The notes below the pieces were generated by a model that had not been told where the DNA came from, made no database searches, and saw only the letters and a list, made by a program, of their open reading frames with translations. From Datura wrightii (taxonomy: Eukaryota; Streptophyta; Magnoliopsida; Solanales; Solanaceae): a stretch of 64,000 bases of DNA. The translations under genes were made by a program, and so were the position numbers. The stretch lies in contig JASDFA010000001.1 of the NCBI GenBank assembly GCA_035772735.1, forward strand, positions 91,227,501 through 91,291,500, read 5' to 3'. Below are positions 44,446 to 56,011 of this stretch, in pieces (within the stretch, counting starts at the first letter, position 1; each line of letters begins with the position of its first letter).

Positions 44446-44945
44446 AAGTTGTCTCTTAGGTTTCAAATTAACTTGTACTAGCAAAATATTTTCATTTTCA
44501 TATTTAAACAAGTAATAGGCTATCCAGGATCAGAAATCCATAAAAGTAGCTCCAAATACATAGGGACGACATCATAATGTTCGTGATATTTGACCATGTG
44601 AGTATAGATTCAACAACAATAATAATAAAATAGCTAATAGTCAGGTCAAATGAGGCATCACGATAAAATCAATGAAAATTGAACAATTTTAATGATTCAT
44701 TGACATACATGTAGACATAAAGACTTTCTCATATGTTAATCAAAGTAGACAAACAAATAATAACGGGAACAGTTCAGTCGAAAATATCAAACAAATATCA
44801 GCTAACTTCGAATTTAATTTTCATGCAAACAAACAAAGAATACGAAAGAGAGCAGAGTAAAAAAAATATGAAAATACTTATACAATAGAGGAATCAATTT
44901 TAAAATTGATAATTTGAAACTTCAAATGGAGGTGAAACGTCAGTT

Positions 44946-45758
44946 CTAGTGGCTCACTGGATGTCGCAGCGGCGGTTGTTCTTTGGCAGTTCGCCGGAAA
45001 TGAAAAATGGATGTGACATCTGGCGATTTTTGATCAAAAGGGAGAGGTATGGTGGCTATGGAAAATAGAAGTGAAAGGAGGAGCAGTGGCAGCGATAAAC
45101 ATGAGTGAAGAAGGAGATATGATGTTTGGGTGGATTTTCCGGTGGTGCGCCAATGGAGAAGAGAGAGGAAGAGGAAGGTATGGCCAGGTGGTTTGGTGGT
45201 GTTTCGGTGTTCAAACAGTGAGGGAGAGAGGGAGGAGACAGGAGAGTATGGTGGTGGCGGCCGGCGAGGAGAGAGGAAGATGGAAGAGCGGTGCAGGTGG
45301 TGATAGAGAAGAGGAAAACGACGGGGAGCAGTGGGGGGAAGAGAGGAGAGGGTGAGAGTTGTGGGAGGAGGGAGTATTTGCGTCGTCTGTTGTGGTTCGT
45401 CGGCGATGACAGAGGTGGTATGCAGTCTATGTATGTCAAGGGAGAAGAGGGAGACGGAAGAGAAAGAGAGAAGATGAGGCGACGCCGGCGTTAATGGAGG
45501 TTGGCGGCTGAGGGAGAAAGGAGAGAGGGAGAGAAGTGGAGGATGGTGTTGTGGTTTGCCAGAGATGGAATCGATTTTGTGAGGGAGAAGAGAAGGGAAT
45601 AGGGGGTAGGGTGAGGGTGGTGTCGCCGGGCAGTGGTTTCGCCGGCAGAGTAGAGAAAGAGGGAGAAGAGGAGAGGGAAAGGGGGAAAGGGCGGCGGTTG
45701 TGTGGTGATAGGAGAGGGAAAAAATGAGAAGGATATTAGGGTTTGGGGGTGGTGACAT
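44946..45758 (-). other. 270-codon reading frame inside the O 5' LTR, unknown
   Basis: From an ATG at 45758 (MSPPPNPNILL) to a stop at 44946, in the sense strand of O and about 720 bp into the LTR. It is rich in Ser, Pro, Leu and His, with hydrophobic runs and no recognised domain. The strand is strongly pyrimidine-rich, so a long stop-free frame could arise from composition alone. The 3' LTR copy is frameshifted (24097-24979). It could be captured sequence, a pyrimidine-rich untranslated region, or chance. Confidence 0.35.
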
Positions 45759-46475
45759 GATTAGAAGGGAAATATTAGGTGATTTAGTCACAGCCGTCGG
45801 ATCCGAGAAAATGGATGGCTAGGATTTAATCACGATATTTGGATCGTGTCGCGGGTCATCTGGCGGATCGCGGATTGGGTTAATGGGTAGGAGTTAATGA
45901 ATTGAATTGAATTGGATCAGATTTGGTAAAAAGAGGCTAAAATTGACAAATTTATGCAGAAAGTGGCTAGACTTTAAATAAATTGAATGAAATTGAATAG
46001 AAAGTGGCTAGAATTTAAATGAATTGGAGGAAAATTGAATTAGCTACTATTAAATTAATGAAAATACTACACCTGTAAATAATTTAATAAATAGATAATA
46101 TAATAGTTCAATTTATTGTAAAATGATATAAGTATTATTATTATAAAATTAAATAATTTGTAAAACTAAGTAAGTTATTTTTTGTAAGTAAACCTTATTT
46201 AATTGAAAATACATACCCATGCATATTATCATACAATATATTATATATGAGGTAATTACATATAATATTGAATAGTTAAAACTTGAAACTAAAATTAGTT
46301 AGAAGTATAATTAAAATAGTTATGCGAAAACTTAAGTAATTATATGCTAGTTAATGCTAGAACATTACGAATACGAATTAAATAATTTTTTTTAAAAGGT
46401 AATTTTAAAAGACACACATATATATAGATACGCAGCTAAGACGGGACATAGGGAGATCAAAATTGGGTGTCAACA

Positions 46476-46480
46476 GGAGT
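46476..46480. repeat. Target site duplication of O, right copy (GGAGT)
   Basis: Differs from the left copy GAAGT at one base. Confidence 0.7.
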
Positions 46481-46987
46481 CAGCTAGTGCCACCAGCTCC
46501 AATGGATTCCATGTAAGTTACTGATGTGAAGCTCAGAGCCGCTCTCAGAGTGTTGATGCGAGCTATGATTACCCAGCCTAACCAGCAGGCTATCGCATCA
46601 TTGAACCCTACCAAGGAGGCAGCAACTACTAGGATTCAAGGACTCATGAAGGAGAGACCGCTGGAGGTTGGTGACTAGAGAGTGGTTGGGGAGTGTAGAG
46701 GGAACAAGAGGGGAAACAAGAGGCCCAGGGCCGGAAACCTTAAGAGATCCAAACAAGGGTCAAGTAGTGGGAGTCACTCTGAAACCCGTCAGAAGTCTCT
46801 GGTCCAAGCTCGGGGATACAAGCCCCAGGTGAGGGAGATTACTTACTCAAATTTCGGGCGTTACGGGAAGCACCATCGAGGAAAGTGCTTGGCAGGTTCA
46901 GACGTTTATTTTTATTGTGGACAACTCAATCATAAACACAGGGATTGCGCTTTAGCCAAGAGAGATGGTCAAAAGGTCGTGCTCTGA
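46481..46987 (+). pseudogene. gag: F gag remnant with damaged zinc knuckle
   Basis: Resumes the F gag frame for eleven codons to a TAA (46514). Scattered gag-like text follows, then a frame at 46682-46987 that is basic and Ser/Gly-rich and ends in a knuckle of the form YFYCGQLNHKHRDC. The first Cys of CX2CX4HX4C is Tyr here. The gag core is missing, so a large internal deletion removed most of gag. Confidence 0.7.
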
Positions 46988-47870
46988 ATCCTCCTCCATC
47001 AGCTCCAGCAAATCTCCCATCTCAGCAACATAGGTTGTCAAGAGCGAGTGGTGGTCAGCCTCAGATGTAGTTCCAGGTATATTATAAGCTATTCCCTCGC
47101 ACTATCATGATTGGTAGTTTCGTGAACTACTGTAATAGGTACAAATTCTTTTGTGTATTTTAAGATGAGATGTATCACATGGAAGGTGAGGAAATGGTAA
47201 GTTAAGGGCCCAGTCATGTCTTGAGTTTCCTAGTAAGAAAGTCCTATGGATATCATTCGGGGGTAGTCCCTCCTTTCTTCTTTAGATGTTGCCTTATGTA
47301 TTGCTCGATGCTACGCTTGACTCATACTTATGTTCAGAACCCTAAGATGGCAGGCAACCCCGTCCGTCAGCGATCCCAATATTACCCATTCGGCTTCATT
47401 TCATGACCCTCGTTATGTATGTGAACCCATGTCTCCTAGCAAGCTCATTCCTATGAACTCAGTCCCCAAGATTTGTCCTATCGGCTCATAAGAAGGTGCT
47501 ATATCAGCTATATGTCAAGCTAAGACTTCTAAAACAATTCTTTCTCATGATCCGCTTAGTCTAAACCCCATGGATGTTCCCCATGATGGAAATGCTGGTT
47601 AAGATATATACGTTCAGGATAACTCCCTATCCCTGCCATAGATGCTGGACCTAGTATAGGAAACCCAGTTATTAACCAAGCTTGGAAGTGTAGCAAGCCA
47701 TATGGTCATTTTGTGATTGTCGATCTGTTTTCCTAGGATGAACCTTTATGCATCATTACTCTGTTATTCATGACTTGTGGAAGTGGATGGCATCGTTCCA
47801 AGATGACTTAATGAAGATTTGGGTGAGATTTCAATTTTTGAAGAGTTTAAAGTTTGAGGAGTTTACCAAA
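46988..47870 (+). other. F internal stretch with no recognisable coding
   Basis: By position this should hold protease and RT, but I can recognise neither. The text has many stops in all + frames. Most of protease and RT appears to be deleted or replaced. Confidence 0.5.
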
Positions 47871-48547
47871 TTGACCTAGAAGAAGGCGAAGTTTCAATGG
47901 TCGGAGGCTTATGAGAAAGCTTCAAAGAGTTAAAGACATGACTTACTTCAGCACCGGTGTTGACCCTACCCGAGGGTACAGATGGTTTTGTGGTGTATTG
48001 TGATGCTTCGAGAATCGGACTTGGGTGTGTATTGATGCAGCGTAGGAAGGTGATAGCATATGCCTCTATATAGTTGAAAGTCCATGAGAGGAATTACCCG
48101 ACTCATGATTTTGAATTGGCCGTGGTGGTGTTCGCATTGAAGATATGACAACATTACTTGTATGGGGTCCATGTGGATGGATTTATGGACCACAAGAGCT
48201 TACAATATGTGTTCACATAGAAAGATCTCAATCTGCGACAAAGAAAGTGGTTGGAGTTACTCAAGGACTACGATATGAGTATTCTTTACCATTCGAGTAA
48301 GGCTAATGTGGTAGCAAATGCAGTTAGTAGACTCTCAATGGAGAGTGTGTCCCATGTGGATGAGGGAAAGAAGGAGCTGGTGAAAGATGTGCATCAGCTC
48401 GCAAGGCTGGGAGTTAGGTTGGTTGACTCGACCGATGGCGGTGTTGTTGTCCAAAATGGATTAGAATCGTCCTTGGTGACTGATGTGAATGCTAGACAAG
48501 ATGAGGAACTAATTTTGGTAAAACTGAAGGAAGCCATTCGAAGTTAG
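47871..48547 (+). pseudogene. pol: F RNase H remnant
   Basis: From TQKK-like text near 47876, through the RNase H start (GFVVYCDASRIGLGCVLMQ-like, 47970-48040), to an open frame 48251-48547 (MELLKDYDMSILYHSSKANVVANAVSRLS). It resembles H 63431-63955. Stops and frame changes are frequent upstream of 48251. Confidence 0.8.
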
Positions 48548-49046
48548 AAGGTGGAGGTCTTCTCTCAAGGGGGAGACAGTGTGCTTCGGTACCAGGGTCG
48601 CCTATGTGTTTCAGATGTTGATGATTTGAGAAGCCTAATGTTTCATGAGGCTCATGGATCTAGGCACTCTATCCATCTGGGTGCCACCAAGATGTATTTT
48701 GATTTAAGGGAAATCTATTGGTGAAGTGGCATAAAGAAGGATATCGCAGAATTCGTAGCCAAGTGCCCGAACTGTCAGCAAGTAAAGGTTAAGCATCAAA
48801 GAGGGAGGCGTACTTCAAGATATTAGCATCCCCACTTGGAAGTTGGAAGATATTAACATGGATTTCATAACAGGATTACCTCGTACTCACCGACAATATG
48901 ACTCCATTTGGGTGGTGGTAGATAGGGTGATCAAGGCTACTCATTTTCTACCAGTCAAAACCACAGATTTGGTGGAGGATTATGCCATGCTATATATATG
49001 GGAGCTAGTCCAATTACATGGAGTGCCAAGCGGAGCAAACAATTAA
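48548..49046 (+). pseudogene. pol: F integrase, N-terminal part
   Basis: Decayed zinc finger (HPGATKMYF-like text near 48675, CPNCQQVKV-like near 48765), then an open frame 48843-49046 with the first catalytic Asp (INMDFITGLPRTHRQYDSIW). A deletion after LVQLHGVP removes the second Asp region and joins directly to the segment just after the catalytic Glu. Confidence 0.82.
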
Positions 49047-49792
49047 AAATCTCGAAGACATGTTGAGAGCATAAGTGATGGACTTTAAAGGTAGTTGGGA
49101 TGATCACTTGCCCCTGATAGAACTGCTTATAATAACAGCTATCACTCTAGTATTCAAATGGCATCATTCGAGGCTCTTTATGGGCAGATATATAGATCAC
49201 CCATCGGATGGTTTGAGGTTGGTGAGGCAGCAATGATAGGGCCAAATTCTATTCATGAGGCTATGGGGAAGGTTAAGTTGATAAGGGCTAGGTTGGAAAC
49301 TTCCCAGAGTCATCAAAAGTCCTATGCCGATGTTAAGAGGAGAGAACTTGACTTCAAGGAGGATGACTGGGTGTTCTTGAAGGTATCTCCAATGAAGAGA
49401 GTAATGCAGTTCGGAAAGAAAGGGAAACTTAGTCCCCGCTATGTTGGCCCCTACCGGATTGTGAGAAGAGTTGGCTAGGTGGCGTATGAATTGGAGTTGC
49501 CCTCAGAGTTATCTTCCGTGCATCCTGTGTTTCATGTATAGCTTTTGAAGAAGTGTTTGGGTGATCCAGCCCTAGTTGTCATGGTGGACAGCGTTGTGGT
49601 TAAAGCCTTAGCTATGAGGAGGTTTCGGTGGAAATATTAGATCATCAGGTTCGAAGGTTAAGGAACAAGGAAGTAGCTTCAGTTAAAGTGTTATGGAGGA
49701 ATCAACATGTTGAAGGAGCTACGTGGGAGGCCGAAGCGGATATGATGGCTAGATACCCACATTTATTCTCTACCGGCTCAGTTCTGACTTGA
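49047..49792 (+). pseudogene. pol: F integrase C-terminal part and chromodomain
   Basis: Open frame 49158-49478 (SFEALYGQIYRSPIGWFEVGEA, GKKGKLSPRYVGPY), then frame-disturbed text to a chromodomain end (RRLRNKEVASVKVLW, TWEAEADMMARYPHLF) and a TGA at 49790-49792. The chromodomain puts F among the chromoviruses. Confidence 0.85.
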
Positions 49793-49894
49793 GGTATCAG
49801 TTTTGCCCTAAATCTCTATTTAGTTTTCATGTTCAGTTCATGTGTTCAAGTCTCTTTTATGTATATGGATGTGTATGTGAATCATGAGATTAGA

Positions 49895-49899
49895 TTAAC
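49895..49899. repeat. Possible target duplication of G, left copy (TTAAC)
   Basis: Compare TCAAC at 57234-57238: four of five bases match. A chance match this good is not rare, so this is supportive only. Confidence 0.55.
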
Positions 49900-52502
49900 T
49901 GTTATACCCCGTAGGATTCCCGGCACCTAGATGGCCTATTCGTGTGTTGGTCGAGCATATTTGGAAGCCATACATGCTAGAAAAAGGCTCGGGGAAAGAT
50001 CGGACAAACGCCAAGTCGGCGCGTCACAAGGCGCAACTTATAAATCGCATTTCAAGAATGCGACTTATAAATTGCATTCCATGAATGCGATTTATAGTGC
50101 CAATTATATTTATGCCCCCACTTCGGTTTTAATTTAGTATGTTCATTATATTTTCCAGAAACGTGAGAGAAAACAGAGGGGGCGAAGGATATGGATAAAT
50201 TGTCGCTCGATTACGCCGCCAAACGCGGTCCAAATTCAAATTAACCTCAGGTACCGAGGTATTTAGCAGCAGGGAGCATTCCTACGGATTTTGTTTCGCG
50301 AAATACGGCCGACGAATCATCAAGCTACCGAGCTAAGGTAAGTAGAATTGCTCCAAACTAGTGTCTATGTGCTCCTAGCTGTGAAGTGAATACTTCTCCC
50401 TTCTGGACTTCTGAAAAATAGCGAGTTTTCGACCGTCTTTCGATAAGCCTAAGTTTAGGCTACAATTAAATCGAAAGTGACGTCGTTCTTTAGAATAAAG
50501 CTATATTTAGTATTAATTAGCGTATACATGAATGCAGTTGGGAGAAATAGCTGGAGTATTGACCGAGCCTCGTCCGACAGACGGATAACTCGAGGTTAAG
50601 GTATGTAAAGCTAGTTCTTTCGGCAAGTTAGTAGCTTTAGCCTTGTATAATACAATAAACTCCGTAGTAGAATTCCCGGAAGTGGAATGTTAAGTATTGT
50701 GCGAATTCAGTAAACCTAGTTCGCGTTGTGATATCATATTCAGTCTGAAAGTTAGAAAAGCATGAGCCCAAGGGCAAGTTAGTAGTTCAGATTCAGTACA
50801 GCCTATTATGTAAATAGCAAGCATGTTGTAGAATAAAAAGGAACAAATTTTCATAATAAAAGTCAGTAAAGAAAGATCTGATAGACAGACAGTATCTTGG
50901 CTACAGATTAGCCGTACAGTTAAACAGAGGTTACAGAATCAGTATAATTAGTAAGAATCAGTTCAGTATAGAAACAGATCAGAATAAGAAGTTAGATTCC
51001 AGATAGTCGTTTCAGTTATACATGCTTGCTATTTCTATGTGCTATTTGTTTGTTGAGACTTGTTGTGGCATGTGGGCACCCCTTTAGCATCCCCACCGCC
51101 CCTGGGTTATAGCTGTGTCGATACCAGATTCAGATACCGCCACCAGCTGGGCGATGCCGTCCGCCTAGAGGACGATGATGGCCGACCACCATGATAATAC
51201 GGTCCAGACCACCATGCTTGCAGGGGTAGTTCAGTTTACTCTGCGCAGAGCCAGTCCACCCTGTTTACAGGGGTAGAACACTCTGTGTGCGCTTGTGGCC
51301 GGGGGCAGTTCCAGATACAGATTTTTATAAAATTACCCTATTGCGTGCTTGCACCCAGGGGTAGTTTCAGTTACAGATACAGCAGCAGACTACCCCGTGT
51401 GCACTTGCGCCCAGAGGCAGGAGTCTTCGGACTCAGACACAGTTTATTGTCAGAGGCCAAGGCCTGAGCTACGTACCCAAGGGGGCCGGTAGGAGGAGCT
51501 CACAGTTATCAGATGAGTGGAGTGACTTATTTTTGGTTGGTTTTTACCCAGGTAGGGGTATATAGATTGTTTGCTTGCTTGGCGCCATCCGGCTTATGGG
51601 GGTTGGTATTGGCTCTTGCTTGCTACTTGTATATCTATTTATGTGCTTTATATATTATATACTAGCTACTAGACAGCAGGCCGTCGCGTCTACAGGTACG
51701 CCTCTACCTTATCAGTACAGAAAGCTTGATTTAGTTCATACCAGCTTCTTCAGATTCAGTTATCTCCTGCTATACAGAAATGCTAGATACGCTATCTATA
51801 TTCAGTTGTTTTCAGTTGTACTATTTCAGTTGCTTTGCATACTCAGTACCAGTGATACTGACGCCCAGTGGGGCACTGCATTACTTGCCTGCAGGTACTC
51901 ATAGACGAGGAGGCGATCCCTCGTGATTCCAGCCAGCTATTGAGTATTCAGCTCCTGTCATCCGGAGTCTGAATTCCAGAGGTGTATTTCATTTTCTTTT
52001 GTTGTACGGTACGGGTAGGTCGGGGCCCTGTCCCGATCATTTCTATTGTTATTCCTAGAGGCTTGCAGTCTGTATATATTTCCCTGTGGTCAGTTGAGCC
52101 GGTCGTGTGAGGCCGTGCAGCCTGTTATAGTTATTTGTTATTTCTGTTCCTGTTGGCCGTGTGTGGCCATAACCAGTCAGTAGTGGTGACCTTGCCGGTC
52201 ACGTAATTATTTAGCGTGCTATTGTTAAGTTACAGAGAACTAGACAGCATGGTGGCCTTGCCGGTCCGCATAGGTTCCCTTGACAGTAGTATGTTTCTGG
52301 TTAGCTGTTTTTTTTTTCAGGTACAGGTGGCTATAGGCCTATTGGCCGGAGGCTGTGTTTACAGCCGTTATATAGCCCTTTGTTTCCAGGAATTTGAGTT
52401 AGAGCCAGCCAGGCACCAGATGTGCCTTGGCTCGCCGGATAGCAGTCTAGGTCCTACTAGGGCACCAGGTGCCAGTCATACCCCCCAAGGTGGGGCGTGA
52501 CA
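49900..52502 (+). repeat. G 5' LTR
   Basis: 2,603 bp, TGTTATACCCC to GGGGCGTGACA, related to the D and T LTRs throughout. Upstream of the TATA-like TATATTTATG (50105) it has a different inverted repeat (50039-50096). The conserved LTR core lies near 51836-51865. Confidence 0.93.
50039..50096. repeat. Inverted repeat upstream of TATA, G LTR
   Basis: Perfect 13-bp arms TATAAATCGCATT (50039-50051) and AATGCGATTTATA (50084-50096), with a second copy of similar text (AATGCGACTTATAAATTGCATT) in the loop. Unrelated in sequence to the D/T hairpin but in the same position. Confidence 0.85.
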
Positions 52503-52506
52503 AACT

Positions 52507-52518
52507 TGGTATCAGAGC
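52507..52518 (+). promoter_or_regulatory. G primer-binding site (tRNA-Met type)
   Basis: TGGTATCAGAGC four bases after the 5' LTR. Confidence 0.92.
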
Positions 52519-52702
52519 AGGTCGTGTCCCAGGGAGTCTGCAAGCCGTGCTAAGTAGAGTCTTGTCTATGGATGTGTTGTGCACCACATACTATAGGCAG
52601 GAGGCTGCGAGGCATGATAGGATGGTTACCCTTCCTTCTCAATCAGTCGTGCTTTAGAGCGGTACAGTATAGGGTTGAGTCCCTAAAAACTTACCGTATT
52701 CT

Positions 52703-52800
52703 TTGAATACAGATACAAAGGCAGATCAGCATTACCCTATCACAGGCAGAAGATCAGATATAGCAACAGAAGAGGGCATCAGCCAGTTACATGATAAGTA
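52703..52800 (+). pseudogene. gag: G gag start remnant
   Basis: Within a 71-codon frame, about 22 codons (ADQHYPITGRRSDIATEEGIS) match the first residues of T gag. The ATG at the T position is lost. After about 52800 similarity to gag stops abruptly. Confidence 0.75.
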
Positions 52801-55240
52801 CAGCAGCAGGAGGAGGTACCAGAGACCTCCCAGCGTGATACCTTTATCGGTACTATTCCCAGTATACGTTGATAACGTCAGAATAGGAAGCCAGAAGTAT
52901 AATGTACATACAAGTTGACTTATTTATTAGTTATATAAGATCTGATTAAGATTACAGCCAAGGTCAGACCACCAGGTAAGTATGAGAAAGAGAGGGAAAT
53001 GCAGGAATCCCGAATACATCCTTTCGGATATGGTACAGTTAAATGTTTCTATTTGTTGCAAAAAAAAAGGGGCTATTCCTACCTCTCGATTTTGATTCCA
53101 GTATAGTAAAGGGGCATAAGACTTGAGATGAGGTTTCCAAATCAAGCAGTAAGTAAAGATGGGCTGATTGATCCTAGTAAGTATTAGAAAGTATAAAGAG
53201 CCCCTATGATTACGTAAGTTGTGCAGACCCTTATGATAATAAGCCAGTAGAGAAAGTAAGACCGTTAGCTTACCCGAAGCAGGGGTAAAAGACCTGTTAG
53301 GGATGAATGTCGGGTAATAGTCAAGTTCGAGTCAGAAAAAGGCCAAGTCTGCCATATATGCTAACAGATAGCAAGACATACCTGTAAGATGATAGTTATG
53401 ATCCAGTTGTGATAGCGAAAGGGTGAGGGGTCATGTTAGTCAGATAGGTCTGACTACAAGTCAGGGGAAGTATGAACTGATACTTGACCAGTAATCTTGT
53501 TAACAATAAAGAGCAGGTACCTTGAACCCCAGAGTTCAGCTAAAGTAAGATGAGGGGAAGAAGCAGGAATGTCAGATCTTGTGGGAAAAATTAGAATTAC
53601 CCCCGGATTGATAAAATATCGTATTAAGGATTAAGCCTCGGGCTGACGGTAAAATTTGCGGTTCAGAATACCGCAGTATGTCCGCTATGGAGAAGTTAAG
53701 AAGTTACTGATACAACAATTCTAATCTAGTGTGACCTAGAGATAAGGCCCAGCAGACAGTCATGGGCTCTCAATATATGCCAAGTAAGGCCTCAAGATTC
53801 GAACGTTGACCCCACATCACAAGAGTGGCGGAATTTCAAACAGCAGACAATAACTAAAGTGTTTATGTTTGTTACTTTTAGAATGGGGTGACAATACAAT
53901 GAAATGTTAAGAAAAAGCAGGAGGTATTATTAGACCATAGAAGCAGTATATCATGTACAATATGAAATTTAGCAAAGTGTGTCAGAGATTACGTATCACT
54001 ACAGAATTCAGTATGTATTGTACGTATTTATTAATATATATCTGTGCAGATAATAAATATGCTGTGAGCAGCTGCTAATAGGGGTTACAATCACACAGAT
54101 GCATATTAGTGCTGGGAAGTATATACAAATTGCATTGCAGGACCCCTTGCCAAAAAAAAAAAGAGAAAAGAGAGATAAGAAAAAGAGAAAAGCGAAAAGA
54201 AGGGGCAAGTTAAGTGTGATTTACGTATGAATCCATAGAAACTGTTTCAGCTCTTAGTTATTAAGTTAATAGACTTATATGTTGTTTTCATATCTAGGTT
54301 TCAGAAGCTTATAAGAGTTAGTAACCTGAATCAGGTAATAAGATGATAAGGGCGCAGTTAGACGGTCTACCGACCAGCTGGCGCCTGTATTAGCAGGGAA
54401 GCATCTCTAAAGATGAATAACACTAGCGCATGTGCCAGAACTAGAAATAGAGACTGAATAGGTATACTTCAGAGATTAGCAATACTAGAATTGTTCCAAT
54501 ATGTTAAGTGGCCATACATTGTTTTCCTAGCCTTGTGGGTGAGAGTCGACCTTAGTCAACCTAGCAGTTATTACAAGGAATACCCCGCAAGTCAGACAAG
54601 CCCGTGGGCACCCCAAGAAAGGGGTCCACATCAGCAGTCAATGACAGACTAGTACTTCAGCTGGTTCTCGTAAGATATTCAGATACAGAGCCCTAGCAGA
54701 AGGCCAGTATTTACAGAATAGCTCATAAGACCGAGAATTCCCCAGAATAGCAGTATAAATCCAAGTGGATACACACAAGGCGTAAGAAATTGATAGTACC
54801 CTGCTAGCACAGTGTTTATTAAGACCAGGAGATCAGTAGACTCCCCGTGAAGATCCAGAGATTGATCACCTGGGAGTAAGTTTGATTAAGCCCAGCCTTA
54901 CAGTGGTTCAAGCAAAATAACAAAGCAATTAGATGCCCACAAGTCTGCAGTTATGCATGAACTATAAGTACTCAAGTAGAACAGTTAGAGCATTGTTAGA
55001 CTACTGTCACATTCGGGTCATTCAACCCGACTATTCAGTTATTTAAGGTTATGCAGCCAGATCATTAGAGGTCATGATCAATATCAGGATCCTCTGATCA
55101 GATAAAGGCACAAGGTGCGCAGACGGTCTTTCAGGTTATCCCAGCAACAAGTAGCCTTAGCATGTGGCCGGAAGGCCAGATAAGCTCTAGCTACGCCTGT
55201 AAACTACCTATCGATCTCTTCGGCAAGACAAGCCAGTATG
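52801..55240 (+). other. Unrecognised ~2.4 kb inside G
   Basis: Occupies the place of gag core, protease, RT and most of RNase H. No frame longer than about 70 codons, no similarity that I can see to the other elements, no terminal repeats. A poly-A run of about 11 lies near 54153. It may be foreign sequence picked up by the element or very decayed internal DNA. Confidence 0.5.
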
Positions 55241-55970
55241 ACCGTCAATTATATGCCGAGCTCTCTAAGTATGAATATGTTATATCAGTCAAGAAGAGAT
55301 AATGGAGCAGCAAATGCTCTTAGCTATAGATCTATTAAAAGTGTGGCATATTTGCAACCCAAGCAATGGAAGTTGGTCAGAGAGATACATCAATTGGTCA
55401 ATTTAGCCTTTCGTGTAATAGAAATGAAGGACAACAGAGCGGTAATCTAGAACACCGCCATGTCGTCATCAGTTGTGAAGGAAAAAAAAGAATGGTAGTA
55501 TAAGAATCCTGACCTGGTTAACAGGGGAAATTGCCAGTTTCCAGGTAACAGAGGATGGAGTGCTGCGTTGTAAAGGCCGTCTATATGTTCCAGATGTTTC
55601 AGACCTCCACCAGCAGATTATGAACGAGGTACGAAAAGGGAAATTGATGAATTTGTAGCAAGTGTCCTAACTGCCAACAGGTGAAAGCAGAACATCAGAA
55701 ACTAAGCGGGTTAACTCAGGACATAGTTGTGCCTCTCTGGAAGTGGGAAGCAGTAAATATGGATTTTGTGGCAGGATTACCCCGTACTAAACATGGACAT
55801 GACTCTATATGGGTGATAGTTGACAGATTGACCGAATCAGCTCATTTCCTGGCAGTGGAAACTACTTTCTCGGCCAGATTATGCGGAGTTGTATATCCGA
55901 GAAATAGTCAGGTTGCACGGAGTACCAATATCCATTATTTCAGACAGAGGAACACAGTTTACGGCTAGAT
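55241..55970 (+). pseudogene. pol: G RNase H end and integrase N-terminal part
   Basis: Frame 55238-55450 carries the RNase H tail and linker (GAANALSYRSIKSVAYLQP). Further on, the His pair of the zinc finger is deleted near 55630, joining text after MNEV to the CPNCQQ region. Frame 55681-55968 holds the first catalytic Asp (VNMDFVAGLPRTKHGHDSIW) and is then frameshifted. Confidence 0.82.
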
Positions 55971-56011
55971 TCTGGCAGTCGTTTTAGAAAGGTCTGGGAA
56001 CGCAGATTAAT

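Larger units (their letters stand above)
4119..46475 (-). mobile_element. Element O: non-autonomous Ogre/Tat-like LTR element, gag only
   Basis: On the - strand it begins TGTTGACACCC at 46475 and ends GGGGCGCGACA at 4119. The 5' LTR (42024-46475) is intact. The 3' LTR is split into 4119-5041, 23309-25357 and 35639-35974 by array T and element D. The internal region 35975-42023 has a primer site, a ~2-kb leader, a broken gag, a minisatellite and a polypurine tract, but no protease, RT, RNase H or integrase. Large LTRs plus gag without pol resemble the TR-GAG class described in plants. Confidence 0.85.
42024..46475 (-). repeat. O 5' LTR (intact, 4,452 bp)
   Basis: Runs on the - strand from TGTTGACACCC (46475) to GGGGCGCGACA (42024). 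It keeps the empty sites of T (ATTTA 42946-42950) and D (TATTA 46133-46137). About 1.13 kb (43310-44445) has no counterpart in the 3' LTR. It contains a strand-biased, pyrimidine-rich block with a 270-codon frame. Confidence 0.92.

Noticed and set aside
54008..54208. Small hydrophobic protein on the - strand
   Set aside because: Generated by the poly-A and AAAGAG runs near 54150-54200; no support from context.
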